From Cercis canadensis (Eukaryota > Streptophyta > Magnoliopsida > Fabales > Fabaceae), in the NCBI GenBank assembly GCA_003255065.1, contig QAOA01003368.1, positions 1,051,321 to 1,115,320 of the forward strand: a stretch of 64,000 bases of DNA. Direction: 5' to 3'. Position numbers and translations under genes: made by a program. Under the pieces are notes generated by a model. It was not told the origin of the DNA. It ran no database searches and was given only the letters and a program-made list of their open reading frames with translations. Below, piece after piece: positions 61,860 to 64,000 of this stretch; position 1 is the first letter of the stretch, and each line of letters begins with the position of its first letter.

Positions 61860-62139
61860 GACAGAATCGAGAGGCTTGTGGCTGGGTCCTTGATCTTGAT
61901 ATTTAGTTCGATATAAATTAAAAATTAACACATGCTATTTGGAGGTATACTAGTATTTCTTTAGATTAAAAGGAAATAATTTAATTTCAATGGAAAAGAA
62001 AATAATCAATTAAAAGATTGAATTTTTTTTAAAAAAAATATTATAGAACGTAAGATAGTGTAAAGAAATAGAATAACTAATAGAGGTAGAAGGTGAAAAT
62101 AATAGAGATCATGATGATGAAAAACAGTAAATATATTTA

Positions 62140-62395
62140 GGGAGTCGTTATTTTTTCACCCGATTTTACTAATGTCATACTCTATTTAATGTCTATATAT
62201 AATATAAATTAATTTATCTTGATTTAATATAAAAAAGTTTTAATTTAATTGTAAAAATTATCATTTAATATAAAAAGTTTTAAGTTAAAATTAAAAAAAA
62301 ATTCATATTAATTGAAGATAATATAATTTATATCATATTTATACATTAAATATAATTTAATATTAATAAAATATAGTGTAAAAATAGCATATCCC
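62140..62395. mobile_element. Candidate MITE with TA target site (256 bp)
   Basis: The left end GGGAGTCGTTATTTTTTCAC and the right end, on the other strand, GGGATATGCTATTTTTACAC are inverted and alignable for about 60 bases. TA flanks both ends (62138-62139 and 62396-62397). AT-rich, non-coding. Confidence 0.6.
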
Positions 62396-62506
62396 TATAA
62401 TTAATACAAATATATTTTAATTATAGGGTGTTTTCAAATATTTGTTAAAATTGAAATATATAATTTAACTTATATATGATCATATTTATTGGTGATTGTT
62501 TAGAGA

Positions 62507-63316
62507 TAGGGATAACAATTTGCCCCAGACCCAATGGGGCCCCGATTTTTTTACCCGTTCGGGTATGGGTATGTGGCAGAAAAATGGGTATGGATAATTT
62601 TATGGGTAATTTGATAGGGGCGGGTCTAGGGATGGGGAAGTCCTGCCCCACCCCGCACTGTATATAAATAATATATATATAATACATTACATAAATTTTT
62701 TTAAAAAAATTTCTTCACAAAACGGCGTCATTATGACCTAAGATTTTCCCACACTAAATCACCAACACACTGACTTGACCCTTCCTCCTTCAGTCCCTCA
62801 ACCTTGAGTTCTATTTTCCCCAAACCTAAATTTTTTTTTTTTTTTTTTTTTTGGTTTTGTAGAATATGGAGAGTGGTTTAACTTTAACCAACATTAGAAC
62901 TTCATAAATTATACTTATTTTAATTGCTTGGAGCCTTTTGTACTTATTATGATTTCTTATTGACTTTTATAATTGTTTAAGAATAATTTTTATAATTTTT
63001 TTAAAATATTATTTATGTTATTGTTGTTGCTTGAGGATATCTTAAATTCTTGATGATGTTATTTGAACATTATTTATATTATCTTGTTCGATTAAACTTG
63101 AATTTTAATTAGAAATCGTGATCGATAGATTAAACTTGTAAATTGTGTATATTTAAAAAAAGTATAGTTGTATAGGTAAATGGGGCGGGGCATGGGACAA
63201 ATGGGGATTTAGTGAGGCAGGGATGGGGATGCTGAAAAATCCCCGCCAGGGATGGGTCCGGGAATGGGGACGGGGACTGCTTGCCTCACCCCATCCCCGC
63301 CTCATTGCCATCCCTA
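62507..63316. mobile_element. Non-autonomous hAT-type MITE (810 bp) with 8-bp target-site duplication TTTAGAGA
   Basis: The left end TAGGGATAACAATTTGCCCC and the right end, on the other strand, TAGGGATGGCAATGAGGCGG start an inverted repeat fitting YARNG. TTTAGAGA is repeated exactly at 62499-62506 and 63317-63324. The ends are GC-rich (GGGGCGGG, CCCCATCCCC words) around an AT-rich core with a T-run at 62830-62852. No transposase is encoded. Confidence 0.9.
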
Positions 63317-63324
63317 TTTAGAGA

Positions 63325-64000
63325 TTCGCCATTAATCTATGGAGTATTAGTGGGAAGGTTCATTTGGTTTAGACTTATCACATTCCATTAAATACGAAGA
63401 AACAAAGTGGTAAGAGGTCACATGGTGAACACATTCCCCTATGATTTCCGCTGTATTACATATATTGCAAGTTGGGTATGGAAAATGCTGAAAGTTTCAC
63501 CTAACATGTGCAAAATTATTAAAAAGGAGCACACAAAGAAAGGAAGACAGGATATATCATTTCAAGTTGGACAAAGTGTCCTCAGATGTGACTTAAGTCA
63601 CTTTTTTTTTTTATACAATTTTAATTTTATATTATATTAATATAATATAATTAACATAATTTAAATTTTATAAAATTAATATTTAAATTATAAAATTGTG
63701 TAAAAAAAAGGTTTAATTATAATTTTGGCCATCTAATTTTAACAACTTAAATTTTTTTTGCCTCTTTTATTTAAAAATAAATAATTTAATCACTTTATAT
63801 TCATAAAATGTGTAATTTTGGTCCTTCTGTTTTTAAACTAAATTTTTTTATATCTAGTTTAAAGTGTAAAGTTCTTCAATTTACCATCTCACCGTTTAAA
63901 TTGAAGAGTTATGTCTTACGAATCTCCTCACAAAATTTCAATTTTATTCAACATTAAAACTCAGCCCAAAATACAAAAATTATAAGTTTTCATTTAACTG
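63325..64000. other. AT-rich intergenic DNA to the window edge
   Basis: No gene, RNA or bounded element is seen. Contains A/T runs near 63603-63612. Confidence 0.5.

Noticed and set aside
1..64000. CRISPR array, bacterial operon or viral genome
   Set aside because: The window is plant nuclear DNA with spliced genes; no regularly spaced repeats and no viral gene set other than the LTR retroelement.

Overview
This is nuclear DNA from a flowering plant, most likely a woody rosid eudicot; the genus cannot be fixed from the window (a Citrus-like genome is a guess). The evidence is GT-AG introns, AT-rich intergenic DNA, chloroplast-targeted nuclear genes, class III peroxidases, a plant-type snRNA promoter and dense plant transposons. 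The DNA comes from a draft assembly of a heterozygous individual. All ten single-base N positions (5545, 6606, 11927, 14363, 17238, 25177, 31027, 33215, 43286, 49380) are flanked by the same sequence on both sides, so contigs were joined without merging their overlaps. That adds about 1.6 kb of false tandem duplication. Layout, left to right: the 3' end of a conserved plant protein of unknown function (1506-3187); an AT-rich gap with a hAT-type MITE (6511-7163); a two-exon gene for a 207-residue protein ending in a CaaX box, CAIM (10162-13577), with a GC-rich leader exon that carries a small uORF; OHP2, a one-helix light-harvesting-like protein (16171-18346); a U5 snRNA gene with its USE/TATA promoter (18745-18945); a seven-exon CDK-like kinase with an MGC N-terminus (20351-23827); a DUF3511 protein on the minus strand (26625-26885); tRNA-Arg(UCU) on the minus strand (29930-30002); and intronless cpSRP43 (31350-32513). 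Next comes a transposon-rich block (35-48.5 kb) holding TIR elements, hAT and MULE MITEs, SINE-like copies and a Ty3/gypsy chromovirus of Reina type nested inside an older MITE. After it lie a GOLVEN/RGF/CLEL peptide-hormone gene (49441-49874), two tandem class III peroxidase genes on the minus strand (53159-55510 and 58996-61806), and two more MITEs near the right edge. Functionally, OHP2 and cpSRP43 both serve chloroplast photosynthetic-complex biogenesis. The two peroxidases are a tandem pair acting in the cell wall or apoplast. The RGF/GLV gene encodes a secreted signal. U5 and tRNA-Arg are housekeeping RNAs. No physical cluster with a shared pathway is evident; this is an ordinary gene-and-transposon landscape. 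The best second-look items are the RGF/GLV gene with a falsely doubled first exon, the U5 gene, the CaaX protein and its leader uORF, the set of MITEs with exact target-site duplications, and the nested retroelement.
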